Shown here: positions 37,717 to 46,297 of the stretch, piece after piece
Layout of the letters: the number at the start of each line of letters is the position of its first letter
Position numbering within the stretch: the first letter of the stretch is position 1
DNA from: Tepidicaulis sp002389665
GTDB taxonomy: Bacteria > Pseudomonadota > Alphaproteobacteria > Parvibaculales > Parvibaculaceae
Reading direction: 5' to 3'
Assembly: GCF_965222285.1 (NCBI RefSeq)
Contig: NZ_OZ244942.1
Coordinates: forward strand, 1,302,001-1,366,000
Length of the DNA: 64,000 nucleotides
Notes under the pieces: model-generated
Database searches by the model: none
Told to the model about the DNA's origin: nothing
The model's input: the letters and a program-made list of their open reading frames with translations, nothing else
Made by a program: the position numbers and the translations under genes

Positions 37717-37751
37717 AAAGGCCCGGAGAGTGTTGCTCCGGGCCTTTCTTT
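37717..37751 (+). terminator. Rho-independent terminator after the YHS gene
   Basis: AAAGGCCCGGAG-AGTGTTG-CTCCGGGCCTTT is a perfect 12-bp stem (37717-37747) running into CTTT. It lies 32 bp after the YHS stop and also before the 3' end of the convergent dioxygenase gene, so it may work both ways (A-rich run on the other side). Confidence 0.9.
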
Positions 37752-37801
37752 ATGGCGGGCAGAGGAGGGAAGCTCGAACCCGCTTAAGGCGCAGACATTT
37801 A

Positions 37802-38707
37802 TTAGCGCTGGGCCGCTTCCAGGGAACTGTCTTCCAGCTTTAGCGGCACCTTGAGATAGCGCACGCCGTTTTCCTCGGCTGGCGGCAAATGCCCGGCCCG
37901 GATATTGACCTGGATCGAGGGGAGGAGCAGGAGCGGCGCATCGAGCCCGGCATCGCGCTTCTGGCGCATGGCGACATAGTCGGCCTCGCTCACTCCTTCA
38001 TGGACATGCACATTGCGGGTGCGCTCTTCTTCCACGCTCGTTTCCCAAGCATAAGTATCGCGTCCCGGCGCCTTGTAATCATGGCACATGAAGAGCCGCG
38101 TCGTGCCGGGCAGGGCGAGCAGTTTCTGGATGGAGCGGTAAAGCGTTGCCGCATCCCCGCCCGGAAAGTCCGCCCGTGCGGTGCCGTAGTCCGGCATGAA
38201 AAGCGTGTCGCCCACAAAGACATTGTCGCCGATCTTGTAAGAGACGCAGGCGGGCGTATGGCCGGGCGTGGCGATAACCTCGCCCGTGAGGGTACCGATC
38301 TTGAACGTCTCGCCTTCTTCAAAGAGGTGATCGAACTCCGTGCCTTCGCCCGAAACGTCCTTGGCGTTGAAAACGGGCCGGAAGATTTTCTGCACTTCGC
38401 GGATGCGCGCGCCGATGCCGACGGGCGCGCCGGTCTTCGCCTTGATATAGGGCGCGGCGGTCAGATGGTCTGCATGAGCATGGGTTTCCAGCACCCAGGT
38501 GATGGTGAGGTCTTTTTCCGCAGCCGCTTTCAGAAGCGCGTCGGCGGAGCGGGTCGAGGCCTTACCCGAGCGGTGATTGTAATCCAGCACCGGGTCGATA
38601 ATGGCCGCCTCGCGCGTCGCCGGGTCCCACACAAGGTAGCTCACCGTGTTGGTGGGTTCGTCGAAAAAGGCCTCGATTTCGGGTTGCGCCGTTTGCTGCG
38701 TGGTCAT
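37802..38707 (-). CDS. persulfide dioxygenase-like MBL-fold hydrolase (Blh/ETHE1 type)
   Basis: Non-haem iron enzyme expected to oxidise glutathione persulfide to sulfite. 301 residues. The metal motif is H76-A-H78-A-D80-H81 in E-T-H-A-H-A-D-H-L, with T-P-G-H-T-P-A-C and a D-Y residue pair later, as in the ETHE1/Blh group. E-A-F-F-D-E-P-T-N-T-V-S-Y-L is the usual Blh start. It is divergent from a BigR/SqrR-like repressor over 80 bp that hold two inverted repeats. Dioxygenase plus rhodanese plus sulfite exporter suggests the route persulfide to sulfite to export. Identification as dioxygenase instead of glyoxalase II rests on this context and the H-x-H-x-D-H spacing. Confidence 0.88.
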   Translation of the reverse strand: MTTQQTAQPEIEAFFDEPTNTVSYLVWDPATREAAIIDPVLDYNHRSGKASTRSADALLKAAAEKDLTITWVLETHAHADHLTAAPYIKAKTGAPVGIGARIREVQKIFRPVFNAKDVSGEGTEFDHLFEEGETFKIGTLTGEVIATPGHTPACVSYKIGDNVFVGDTLFMPDYGTARADFPGGDAATLYRSIQKLLALPGTTRLFMCHDYKAPGRDTYAWETSVEEERTRNVHVHEGVSEADYVAMRQKRDAGLDAPLLLLPSIQVNIRAGHLPPAEENGVRYLKVPLKLEDSSLEAAQR

Positions 38708-38731
38708 GGGACGCCTCCTTTGCTGTTCGTC

Positions 38732-38772
38732 TTGACATATATATTAGATAACACTAAATTAGCAATACCTAA
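38732..38772. promoter_or_regulatory. BigR/SqrR-type operator and bigR promoter
   Basis: TTGACA (38732-38737), 17 bp, TAAATT (38755-38760) reads toward the repressor gene. Two inverted repeats of the same form overlap it: TTAG-ATAACA-CTAA (38744-38757) and TTAG-CAATAC-CTAA (38759-38772), 15 bp centre to centre. The region is strikingly AT-rich for this genome. A repressor dimer at either would cover the -10 region and, in the other direction, the dioxygenase promoter. BigR is known to bind an AT-rich palindrome in the promoter of its operon. Confidence 0.8.
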
Positions 38773-38787
38773 AATAAAGGACAGAAA

Positions 38788-39114
38788 ATGGCGGAAACCC
38801 TGGCCACCGATATGCCGGACGATCTGGAAGAACTGGCCGCGCGGGCAGGCGAGGCAGCGGCGATGATGAAGCTGCTCTCGAATGAAAACCGGCTGCTGAT
38901 CCTTTGCCAGCTCGTGGCGCGCGGGGAAATGAGCGTCGGCGCGCTTGCCGAAGCGGTGGGGCTCGGCCAGTCCGCGCTCTCCCAGCATCTGGCGAAGCTG
39001 CGGGCGGACGGGCTGGTGGCGACACGGCGTGCGGCGCAGGTGATCCATTACCGCATTGCCGACCCGAATGCCGCAAAGCTGCTTTCCGTCCTGAAAGAAA
39101 TTTATTGCCCCTGA
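38788..39114 (+). CDS. bigR: BigR/SqrR-type ArsR-family persulfide-sensing repressor
   Basis: Winged-helix repressor of 108 residues. The helix-turn-helix reads L-A-E-A-V-G-L-G-Q-S-A-L-S-Q-H-L-A-K-L. Two cysteines sit at Cys40 (L-I-L-C-Q-L-V) and Cys107 (I-Y-C-P end), matching the redox pair of SqrR (41/107) and BigR (42/108) that form a tetrasulfide bridge on persulfide exposure and release DNA. There is no N-terminal metal site. A good ribosome site AAAGGA precedes the ATG. The rhodanese and tauE genes follow on the same strand, and the dioxygenase is divergent. Confidence 0.92.
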   Translation: MAETLATDMPDDLEELAARAGEAAAMMKLLSNENRLLILCQLVARGEMSVGALAEAVGLGQSALSQHLAKLRADGLVATRRAAQVIHYRIADPNAAKLLSVLKEIYCP

Positions 39115-39160
39115 ACGTTATGCCCGGCCTCAAAGGCGCCGGGCTTTGATGGAGAAGACC

Positions 39161-39682
39161 ATGACCGCACTCAAAACCATTACGCCGCAAGAGGCGGCGA
39201 AACTCGTAAAAGAAGGCGCGAGCCTCATCGATATTCGCGGCGCAGACGAACATGCCCGCGAGCGTATTCAGGGCGCGGAAAACTGGCCGCTTGACCAGCT
39301 CGCCCCGAAAAGCCTGACGAACCCGAAAGGCATGATCGTCTATCACTGCAAGACGGGCATGCGCACGGGCGCGAATGCGCAAACGCTGGCGGAAGCTGCC
39401 TCCTGCGAAGCCTTCATCGTGGAAGGCGGGCTCGATGCCTGGAAGAAATCGGGCTTGCCGGTGCTCGCCGATACGAGCCAGCCGATGGAAGTGAACCGCC
39501 AGGTGCAGATCACGGCAGGTGCGCTGGTGCTGAGCGGGATCGTGCTCGGCGCAGCCGTCTCCCCGGCCTTTTACCTGCTCTCCGCATTTGTGGGCGCGGG
39601 GCTGATGATGGCCGGGATCACCGGATGGTGCGGCATGGCGCGGCTGCTCGCCGTCATGCCCTGGAACCGGCGTGCCGCGTAA
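39161..39682 (+). CDS. rhodanese with C-terminal DUF2892 membrane segment
   Basis: Single-domain rhodanese fused to a membrane hairpin, 173 residues. The catalytic Cys63 is in Y-H-C-K-T-G-M-R-T, the active loop of a sulfurtransferase. From about 112 two hydrophobic helices follow, ending G-W-C-G-M-A-R-L-L-A-V-M-P-W-N-R, the DUF2892 pattern. So sulfur transfer should occur at the inner membrane, next to the exporter encoded downstream. ATG 39161 has GGAG 6 nt before it. ATG 39149 and TTG 39146 are in frame but have no ribosome site. It lies 46 bp after bigR and 32 bp before tauE. Confidence 0.9.
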   Translation: MTALKTITPQEAAKLVKEGASLIDIRGADEHARERIQGAENWPLDQLAPKSLTNPKGMIVYHCKTGMRTGANAQTLAEAASCEAFIVEGGLDAWKKSGLPVLADTSQPMEVNRQVQITAGALVLSGIVLGAAVSPAFYLLSAFVGAGLMMAGITGWCGMARLLAVMPWNRRAA

Positions 39683-39714
39683 CAGGTAGCCGTTTCGAAT
39701 AGGAGCGCACGGCC

Positions 39715-40506
39715 ATGGATCCTCAAATTCTTCTCGCTCTCGCCTCCGGTGCTCTGGTCGGGCTGACGCTCGGCCTCGTGGGCGGCGGCGGCTCCATCCT
39801 CGCCGTGCCGCTCCTTGTTTATGTGGTGGGGGTAAGCTCACCCCATGCGGCAATCGGGACGAGCGCGGTGGCCGTGGCGGCAAGCGCGCTTTTCTCGCTC
39901 GCCGGTCATGCGCGGGCCGCCAACGTCAAATGGCCCTGCGCGCTCACGTTCGCGCTTTCCGGCATTATCGGCGCAGCGCTTGGCGCGCGGGCGGGCCAGG
40001 CCGTGGACGGGCAAAAGCTGCTCGCACTTTTCGGCCTTCTCATGCTCGTTGTGGGCGCGATGATGCTGCGCCGCCGGGATGCCCTGGGCAATCCGGATGT
40101 CCGGCTGACCTTCGAAAGCGCTCCCCGCCTTGCTCCGAAGCTCGTGCTTGCCGGGCTTGGGGTCGGCGCGCTTTCCGGTTTCTTCGGTATAGGCGGCGGC
40201 TTTCTGATCGTGCCGGGGCTGATCGGTGCAACCGCCATGCCGATGCTGAACGCGGTGGGCTCGTCCCTCGTCTCCGTTGCCGCTTTCGGCGCCACCACGG
40301 CGACGTCCTATAGCCTGGCCGGACTGGTCGACTGGCCGGTGGCGGGGCTCTTCGTGGCGGGCGGCGCGGCAGGCGGTGCGTTGGGTGTTCTTCTCGCCCG
40401 CCGCCTTGCCGGAAAAAAGGCGCTGCTTACCACGCTCTTTGCCCTTCTGGTCATTGCAACCGGGCTGTACTTGCTCTGGCAAGGGGCGGAAGCGCTCCTC
40501 GCCTGA
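39715..40506 (+). CDS. TauE/SafE family sulfite/organosulfonate exporter
   Basis: Membrane protein with about eight helices, 263 residues. The two repeats of the family are visible as G-L-V-G-G-G-G-S-I-L-A-V-P near 21 and G-F-F-G-I-G-G-G-F-L-I-V-P near 160. It probably removes sulfite produced by the dioxygenase at 37.8 kb; that is inference from the locus. It is the last gene of the bigR transcript. A fasciclin gene converges on it with only 11 bp between stops. Confidence 0.9.
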   Translation: MDPQILLALASGALVGLTLGLVGGGGSILAVPLLVYVVGVSSPHAAIGTSAVAVAASALFSLAGHARAANVKWPCALTFALSGIIGAALGARAGQAVDGQKLLALFGLLMLVVGAMMLRRRDALGNPDVRLTFESAPRLAPKLVLAGLGVGALSGFFGIGGGFLIVPGLIGATAMPMLNAVGSSLVSVAAFGATTATSYSLAGLVDWPVAGLFVAGGAAGGALGVLLARRLAGKKALLTTLFALLVIATGLYLLWQGAEALLA

Positions 40507-40517
40507 TCCCGGCTCGT

Positions 40518-41063
40518 TTACTGAACTTCAGGCGCGTCCAGTTTCGGCGGCGTCACTTCCTCGAATTGCGGAATAGGCATGGCATCGAGCGGCACAATAA
40601 GCCCGTTCGAGGCTTCCTGGCTCGGGCCTGCCACATTGCCGCCGAAGCGCCCGCCATAGCGCAGCGGGTCTTTCGTGCCGTCGATCATGACCTTGCCTCG
40701 CTGGAAGGTCGTCATGCTCGTTACCTGTCCCGTCAGCGTTTCAGGCCGCACGCGCCCGGGCACGATCTGATAGAGGAGAAGCGCGGAGACGTTTTCCTTC
40801 GTGGAGGGGTTGAGCGGGGGCAGCATGTCTTCATAGCCGCCCGGAATGCTCTCGAAGGCCGCATTCACCGGCGCAAAGACGGTGCGTGGGCGCTCGTCCT
40901 GATAGCGCCATTCAAGGTCCGCCCCTTCGATGATCTGCACCAGGATGGAAAATTGAGGGTCGGCCTTCAGGGTCTCGTAAATATCCGCTGCTTTCGCCTG
41001 GCCGGGCAGGGCGGCGAGGGTGAGAAAGGCAAAGGCGGTCAAAAAAGTCGTCAAGCGGGCCAT
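40518..41063 (-). CDS. secreted fasciclin (FAS1) domain protein
   Basis: Exported protein of 181 residues with one FAS1 fold. The signal peptide is M-A-R-L-T-T-F-L-T-A-F followed by cleavage near G-Q-A-K-A-A. FAS1 shows T-V-F-A-P-V-N-A-A-F and later the second family box around L-L-L-Y-Q-I-V-P-G-R-V, then T-G-Q-V-T-S-M-T-T. Such proteins are often adhesion or envelope factors; here there is no anchor. The frame extends to 41171, with in-frame ATG 41099 as an alternative start. I chose 41063 because it gives a canonical signal peptide. Confidence 0.85.
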   Translation of the reverse strand: MARLTTFLTAFAFLTLAALPGQAKAADIYETLKADPQFSILVQIIEGADLEWRYQDERPRTVFAPVNAAFESIPGGYEDMLPPLNPSTKENVSALLLYQIVPGRVRPETLTGQVTSMTTFQRGKVMIDGTKDPLRYGGRFGGNVAGPSQEASNGLIVPLDAMPIPQFEEVTPPKLDAPEVQ

Positions 41064-41204
41064 GATAAAGAGGTCTCTCTTTTGCGGGTTACGCTTCATC
41101 CAGCCTTGCGCTTCATTTTGTCGGAATTGCGACGGGGAAGGGGAGCGAAGGTTTTCCGCCCCTCGCTCCAATTCTCAAGCATACGGGTAAGCCGCAAGGC
41201 TGCT

Positions 41205-41362
41205 TGGACCCCGGCTCGGAGGCCGGGGTGACACTTTGCATTTGGGAGATGCAGTGCCTTCATATCTAGGCACACTTGTCACCCCGGCTTGACCCGGGGT
41301 CCACATAACGGTCCAGCTTGCTCATTGTTCCAATGGACCCTCGGGGCAAGCCCGAGGGTGAT
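41205..41362. repeat. palindromic REP-like repeat triplet, locus 5
   Basis: Three units alternate in orientation: 41205-41232 (TGGACCCC...GGGGTGAC), 41278-41303 (GTCACCCCGG...GGGGTCCA) and 41334-41362 (TGGACCCTCGGGG...GGGTGAT, with compensating changes). In the third, both arms changed together (CTCGGG / CCCGAG), which suggests selection for pairing. The cluster fills most of the 312-bp gap between nrdJ and the fasciclin gene; the remaining 41064-41204 shows nothing else. Confidence 0.88.
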
Positions 41363-41375
41363 AGACCGGTCAATT

Positions 41376-44300
41376 TTAAGAGCAGCCGCTCGTCGAGCCG
41401 CAGGTGTCGCATTTCAGGCAGGTGCCGTTGCGCACCATGGTGAAGTTGCCGCATTCCCCGCAGGGCTCGCCTTCATAGCCCTTGAGGCGGGCCTGGGCGA
41501 CGGCGGTCATGCCGGCGGAAAAAGAGGCGCTGCGCCCGCCGCCGGATGCCGCCCCCGATACCATCCGGGCGACTTCCACCGTATCGACTGTGGTGCTCAT
41601 GACTTCCGGCCCGCGCATCTCGGCGGAAAGGGCTTCTGCCGACATGGCTTCTGCCGCCGCCTGCGCATCGCGCATGGCGGCGCTGGCGGTTGCCGAAGCT
41701 TCCGCGCTTACCGCGCCGCCGCCGCGCACCACGTAGAAGTTCTGGAGCTGCGGGTTGCGGGTGAAGCCGGGGCTGGCAATGGCCGAGGCCGGCAGCTTGC
41801 CTTCTCCCTCACCGCCGCCCAGCGCGTCGGGCGCGATCTGGGAGGGATCGACATGGGCAAGGTCGTTGCGTCCGAGATAAGAGATCGCCAGTTCCCGGAA
41901 GACATAATCGAGAATGGAGGTCGCGTTCTTGATCGAGTCGTTGCCTTGCACAAGGCCGGCCGGCTCGAAACGGGTGAAGGTGAACGCCTCCACATATTCT
42001 TCCAGCGGCACCCCATATTGCAGGCCGAGGGAGATGGCGATGGCGAAATTGTTCATCAGGCTGCGGAAGGCGGCGCCTTCCTTGTGCATGTCGATGAAGA
42101 TTTCCCCGATCCGCCCGTCGTCATATTCGCCGGTGCGCAGATAGACCTTGTGGCCGCCCACCACGGCTTTCTGGGTATAGCCCTTGCGCCGGTGCGGCAG
42201 CTTGGAGCGCTCGCCGCTTTGATATTCGACGACGCGCTCGACCACTTTCTCCGTGATCTTCTCGGCAACCGCCGCCACGCGCTCGCTTTGCGGCTGAGCG
42301 TAAAGAGCCTCGGCGGGCGAGGTGGCAAGCGCGTCCTCGTCTTCCAGGTCTTCATCTTCCACAAGCTGCGCATTGAGCGGCTGGGACAGTTTCGAGCCGT
42401 CGCGGTAAAGCGCATTGGCTTTCAGCGCGAGTTTCCAGGAAAGCATATAGGCTTCCTTGCAATCCTCGACGCTTGCGGAATTGGGCATATTGATGGTCTT
42501 GGAGATTGCCCCGGAAATGAAGGGCTGCGCCGCCGCCATCATGTGAATATGCGAGCTTGCGGACAGATACCGCTTGCCGATGCGCCCGCACGGGTTGGCG
42601 CAGTCGAAGACCGGCAGATGCTCGTCTTTGAGGCCCGGCGCGCCTTCCACGGTCATGGCGCCGCAGACGTAAAGATTGGCTGCTTCGATTTCCCCGCGGG
42701 TAAAGCCGAGGGCGCGGAGCATATCGAAATCGAGATCGTCGAGTTCGTCTTCTGAAAGGCCGAGCTCGTCTGTGCAGAACTCACGGCCGAGCGTCCACTG
42801 GTTAAAGACGAAGCGGATGTCGAAAGCGGTGGCGAGATTTTCCTCGATCACTTCGATCTTTTCATCCGTAAAGCCTTTGGCTTTCAGCGCCTTGTGGCTG
42901 ATATGGGGGGCGCCTTTCAGCGTGCCATGGCCGACCGCGTAATCGCCGATGGCTTTTACGGTCTCCGCGTCATAGCCCAGCGTCTTCAGCGCGAGGGGCA
43001 CCATGCGGTTGATGATCTTGAAATGGCCGCCGCCGGCGAGCTTCTTATATTTCACCAGCGCGAAATCGGGTTCGATGCCGGTCGTGTCGCAATCCATGAT
43101 GAGGCCGATCGTGCCGGTGGGCGCGATGACGGTGGCCTGCGCATTGCGGTAGCCGTAAGCCTCGCCCATGGAAACGGCAAGGTCCCAGGCGGCCTTGGCA
43201 TGTTCGACGAGATCGGCCTGCGGGCAATGGGCATGGTCGAGCGGCACGGGCGCCATGTTCAGCGCCTCGTATCCTTCTTTGTTGCCATAGGCCGCGTTGC
43301 GGTGGTTGCGCATAACGCGCAGCATATGCGGCTCATTGTCCTTATAGCCGGGGAAGGCGCCGAGCTCGCGCGCCATCTGCGCGGAGGTCGCATAGGAAAC
43401 ACCCGTCATGACGGCGGAAATCGCGCCGCAAAGCGCGCGGCCTTCCTCGCTGTCATAAGGCAGGCCGCTTGCCATGAGAAGCCCGCCGATATTGGCAAAG
43501 CCGAGACCGAGCGTGCGGTAGCGGAAAGAGCGCTCGGCGATTTCCTTCGAGGGGAACTGCGCCATGAGCACGGAAATTTCCAGCGTCACCGTCCACAGCT
43601 TCACGGCGTGCTCGAAGGCTTCCACATCGAAGCGGCCATTCGCCATACGGAACTGCATAAGGTTGAGCGAGGCAAGGTTGCAGGCCGTATTGTCGAGGAA
43701 CATATATTCCGAGCACGGATTGGAACCCCGGATTTCCCCGCTTGCCGGGCAGGTGTGCCAATCGTTGATCGTGGTGTGGAACTGAAGGCCGGGATCGGCG
43801 GAGGACCAGGCGGCTTCCCCGATCTGATCCCAAAGCTCGGCGGCATCCACGGTCTTTTGCACCGACCCGTCGAGACGGCGGATGAGGTTCCACTCGCTGT
43901 CGTCTTCAACGGCGCGCAGGAAATCATCCGTGACGCGCACGGTATTGTTCGAGTTCTGCCCGGAGACGGTCAGATAGGCTTCCGAGTCCCAGTCCGTGTC
44001 ATAGGTCTTGAACTCGATTTCCGTAAAGCCCTGCTTGGCGAACTGAATGACGCGCTGGATATAGTTTTCCGGCACCTCGGCCTTGCGCGCGGCAATCACC
44101 TCGCGTTTCAGCGCCGGGTTCTTTTTCACATCGAAACAGTCGTCGCCGTCGCCTTCGCAATTATGCGCGGCTTTCATGATGGCGGTGAGATGGCGCGCAT
44201 TGACCTTGGAGCCGGTGACGAGCGCCGCCACTTTCTGCTCTTCTACGGCCTTCCAGGAAATGAACTCCTCGATATCCGGATGGTCGATATCGACGATCAC

Positions 44301-45140
44301 CATCTTGGCCGCGCGGCGCGTGGTGCCGCCGGACTTGATGGCCCCGGCCGCCCGGTCGCCGATCTTCAGGAAGCTCATGAGGCCCGAAGATTTACCCCCG
44401 CCCGAGAGCGCCTCGTTGGCGCCGCGCAGGGAGGAGAAATTCGTGCCCGTGCCCGAGCCGTATTTGAAGAGCCGGGCTTCGCGCACCCACAGGTCCATGA
44501 TGCCGTTTTCATTAACCAGATCGTCATTCACGCTCTGGATGAAGCAGGCATGGGGCTGGGGATGCTCATAGGCGCTTTTGGAGGACAGAAGCTCGCCGGT
44601 GCGGAAGTCGACGAAATAATGTCCCTGGGCCGGGCCGTCGATGCCGTAAGCCCAGTGCAGGCCCGTGTTGAACCATTGCGGGGAATTGGGCGCCGCCATC
44701 TGCGTCGCCAGCATGTAGCGCATTTCATCGAAATAGGCGCGGGCGTCCTCTTCGGTGTCGAAATAGCCGCCCTGCCAGCCCCAATAGGTCCAGGTGCCGG
44801 CCAGCCGGTCGAAAACCTGCCGCGCATCCGTTTCCGCCCCGTAGCGCTCGCTTTCGGGCAGCGCTTCAAGGGCGGCGGTGTCGGCCTCATGGCGCCAGAG
44901 CCAGCCCGGCACCGTTTCTTCCTTCACCGGGCGCAGTTCGGCGGGCACGCCCGCCTTGCGGAAATATTTCTGCGCCAGAATGTCCACGGCCACCTGGCTC
45001 CAGGCGGCAGGCACACTGATCTCTTTTTGAGCGAAGACCACGGAGCCGTCCGGATTGCGGATCTCGCTCGAGGAGTTGCGGAACTCGATGCCTTCATATG
45101 GAGATTTGGTTTCGTCGGTGAAGCAACGCTGGATACGCAT
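41376..45140 (-). CDS. nrdJ: adenosylcobalamin-dependent ribonucleotide reductase (class II)
   Basis: Converts ribonucleotides to deoxyribonucleotides with a B12-generated thiyl radical, so it works with or without oxygen. 1254 residues from ATG 45140. Motifs include S-G-G-T-T-R-R-A-A-K-M, N-P-C-S-E-Y-M-F-L-D-N-T-A-C-N-L-A-S-L-N with an active-site cysteine, and G-T-I-G-L-I-M-D-C-D-T-T-G-I-E-P-D. The C-terminus ends in a cysteine-rich zinc-ribbon tail C-G-E-C-G-N then C-L-K-C-D-T-C-G. The frame is open up to 45443, but M-R-I-Q-R-C-F-T is the family start. I see no cobalamin riboswitch upstream. Two palindromes at 45345-45387 might be NrdR-type sites. Confidence 0.96.
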   Translation of the reverse strand: MRIQRCFTDETKSPYEGIEFRNSSSEIRNPDGSVVFAQKEISVPAAWSQVAVDILAQKYFRKAGVPAELRPVKEETVPGWLWRHEADTAALEALPESERYGAETDARQVFDRLAGTWTYWGWQGGYFDTEEDARAYFDEMRYMLATQMAAPNSPQWFNTGLHWAYGIDGPAQGHYFVDFRTGELLSSKSAYEHPQPHACFIQSVNDDLVNENGIMDLWVREARLFKYGSGTGTNFSSLRGANEALSGGGKSSGLMSFLKIGDRAAGAIKSGGTTRRAAKMVIVDIDHPDIEEFISWKAVEEQKVAALVTGSKVNARHLTAIMKAAHNCEGDGDDCFDVKKNPALKREVIAARKAEVPENYIQRVIQFAKQGFTEIEFKTYDTDWDSEAYLTVSGQNSNNTVRVTDDFLRAVEDDSEWNLIRRLDGSVQKTVDAAELWDQIGEAAWSSADPGLQFHTTINDWHTCPASGEIRGSNPCSEYMFLDNTACNLASLNLMQFRMANGRFDVEAFEHAVKLWTVTLEISVLMAQFPSKEIAERSFRYRTLGLGFANIGGLLMASGLPYDSEEGRALCGAISAVMTGVSYATSAQMARELGAFPGYKDNEPHMLRVMRNHRNAAYGNKEGYEALNMAPVPLDHAHCPQADLVEHAKAAWDLAVSMGEAYGYRNAQATVIAPTGTIGLIMDCDTTGIEPDFALVKYKKLAGGGHFKIINRMVPLALKTLGYDAETVKAIGDYAVGHGTLKGAPHISHKALKAKGFTDEKIEVIEENLATAFDIRFVFNQWTLGREFCTDELGLSEDELDDLDFDMLRALGFTRGEIEAANLYVCGAMTVEGAPGLKDEHLPVFDCANPCGRIGKRYLSASSHIHMMAAAQPFISGAISKTINMPNSASVEDCKEAYMLSWKLALKANALYRDGSKLSQPLNAQLVEDEDLEDEDALATSPAEALYAQPQSERVAAVAEKITEKVVERVVEYQSGERSKLPHRRKGYTQKAVVGGHKVYLRTGEYDDGRIGEIFIDMHKEGAAFRSLMNNFAIAISLGLQYGVPLEEYVEAFTFTRFEPAGLVQGNDSIKNATSILDYVFRELAISYLGRNDLAHVDPSQIAPDALGGGEGEGKLPASAIASPGFTRNPQLQNFYVVRGGGAVSAEASATASAAMRDAQAAAEAMSAEALSAEMRGPEVMSTTVDTVEVARMVSGAASGGGRSASFSAGMTAVAQARLKGYEGEPCGECGNFTMVRNGTCLKCDTCGSTSGCS

Positions 45141-45344
45141 ATCTTCTGGCCCCGTTCGTTGTGTTGCGGGCCGCCGCGCCCGCCATTCCCCCAAGTTTCG
45201 ATCCGGCCTTAACCTTTTACCGGTGCCCGCGAGCCCCTTCTGGGGCGCAAAAGAACCCGTTACCCGACGCCCCGTTTTCCGCCCCTTTGAGAAAGGGCTG
45301 AGCGCGGGAGCAGTTTCCGGGTCCAAGAGGCATGTTGTCGTGAG

Positions 45345-45387
45345 CACCAGATGGTGTGGATCGTCCCCTGACCGACACAAACTGTCG
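45345..45387. promoter_or_regulatory. two palindromes upstream of nrdJ
   Basis: CACCAGATGGTG (45345-45356) is a perfect 5-2-5 palindrome and CGACACAAACTGTCG (45373-45387) is a 5-5-5 palindrome. Their centres are 29.5 bp apart, close to the three-turn spacing of paired NrdR boxes. The sequences fit the NrdR consensus only loosely (ACAC...GTGT core in part). Within the 470-bp gap 45141-45610 nothing else was recognised: no open frame of note and no cobalamin riboswitch. Confidence 0.35.
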
Positions 45388-45610
45388 TATCGGGAACGGG
45401 GGTCCGTCAAGCATGCTCGGGAATGCGAGCAATGGCGCGGCATCCGCGCCGGGGGCCTTTCGGGTCACGCGGCGGGCCTTATGCGAATCGCAGGGGAGTC
45501 GGGGGCCGGGACCCCAATTCGTTAAAATTCTCCCTTATGCGCTTAAGGAAATTTAAGCCGGCTGGTGCACCTTTCAGCTTCAGGCGGGGCGATTTCAAGG
45601 CCACAATTTC

Positions 45611-46132
45611 ATGACCGGGGCGAGATGGCATAGCGCGTATGGACGGCGGCTTTCCGAGCTGTCGGTTTTGGTCGTGGACGATTCCAAACATATGCGCCTG
45701 CTTCTGGCTTCGTTTCTGCGCGCCTTTGGCTGCGCCAAAGTCTTTCAGGCGCGCAATGGCGCCGAGGCGCTGGATATGATCCGCCCGGCCATGCCTGACC
45801 TCGTGCTGCTCGACTGGGAAATGCAGCCGGTCAATGGCGAGAGCTTCCTGCGCGAGCTGCGCGATGTGGAAAACAGGCCGCATTGTTTCATGCCCGTGGT
45901 CGTGCTGACCGGCCATGCCGAGCCCAAGCTCATCAAGGCGGCCTTTGCGGGCGGCGCGAGCCAGCTACTCGTCAAGCCGGTCAAGCCGCAGCTGCTTCTG
46001 GAGCGCCTGGAATGGGTGCTGCAGGACGACCGCCCGTTCGAGCGGGCAGGTGAGATTTACCGCCAGCCCCCGATTGCCAAGAAGTCCGCCGCGCCCAGCC
46101 CCGCAAAAGACGAATTTATCCTGATAGACTAG
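45611..46132 (+). CDS. single-domain response regulator (CheY-like)
   Basis: Receiver-domain protein of 173 residues with no output domain. The acidic pair is in L-V-V-D-D-S-K-H-M-R. The phospho-acceptor is Asp68 in L-V-L-L-D-W-E-M-Q-P, the switch Thr is in V-V-L-T-G-H-A, and the conserved Lys is in L-V-K-P-V-K-P. A proline- and alanine-rich tail of about 30 residues ends D-E-F-I-L-I-D. There is no kinase nearby. The start is ATG 45611 and the first 17 residues precede the receiver fold. It could feed a histidine kinase elsewhere or act in motility or cell-cycle signalling. Confidence 0.88.
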   Translation: MTGARWHSAYGRRLSELSVLVVDDSKHMRLLLASFLRAFGCAKVFQARNGAEALDMIRPAMPDLVLLDWEMQPVNGESFLRELRDVENRPHCFMPVVVLTGHAEPKLIKAAFAGGASQLLVKPVKPQLLLERLEWVLQDDRPFERAGEIYRQPPIAKKSAAPSPAKDEFILID

Positions 46133-46297
46133 CTGCTTAGCCAGCCATGCCCGCCGGCTATCGGCAGGGTATGCAGGCGGGCAACACGCGCCGTAAAGCG
46201 TCGGTGAAGGCCGGGGGAAGGGGCTGGACGCCCCGCCATGCGGGTGCCATATTCCCCCGCACGTTAAACACAGCATAAATGCGGAAAACGGTCCATA

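Noticed and set aside
37802..38707. Glyoxalase II as identity of the MBL-fold gene
   Set aside because: The link to a BigR/SqrR repressor, rhodanese and sulfite exporter and the Blh-like N-terminus favour persulfide dioxygenase.
42894..45212. Antisense open frame of 772 codons over nrdJ
   Set aside because: The opposite frame carries all class II reductase motifs; this one has none and an amino-acid composition typical of shadow frames.
45141..45610. Cobalamin riboswitch upstream of nrdJ
   Set aside because: I looked for the conserved B12-box core and did not see it. A covariance search would be decisive.
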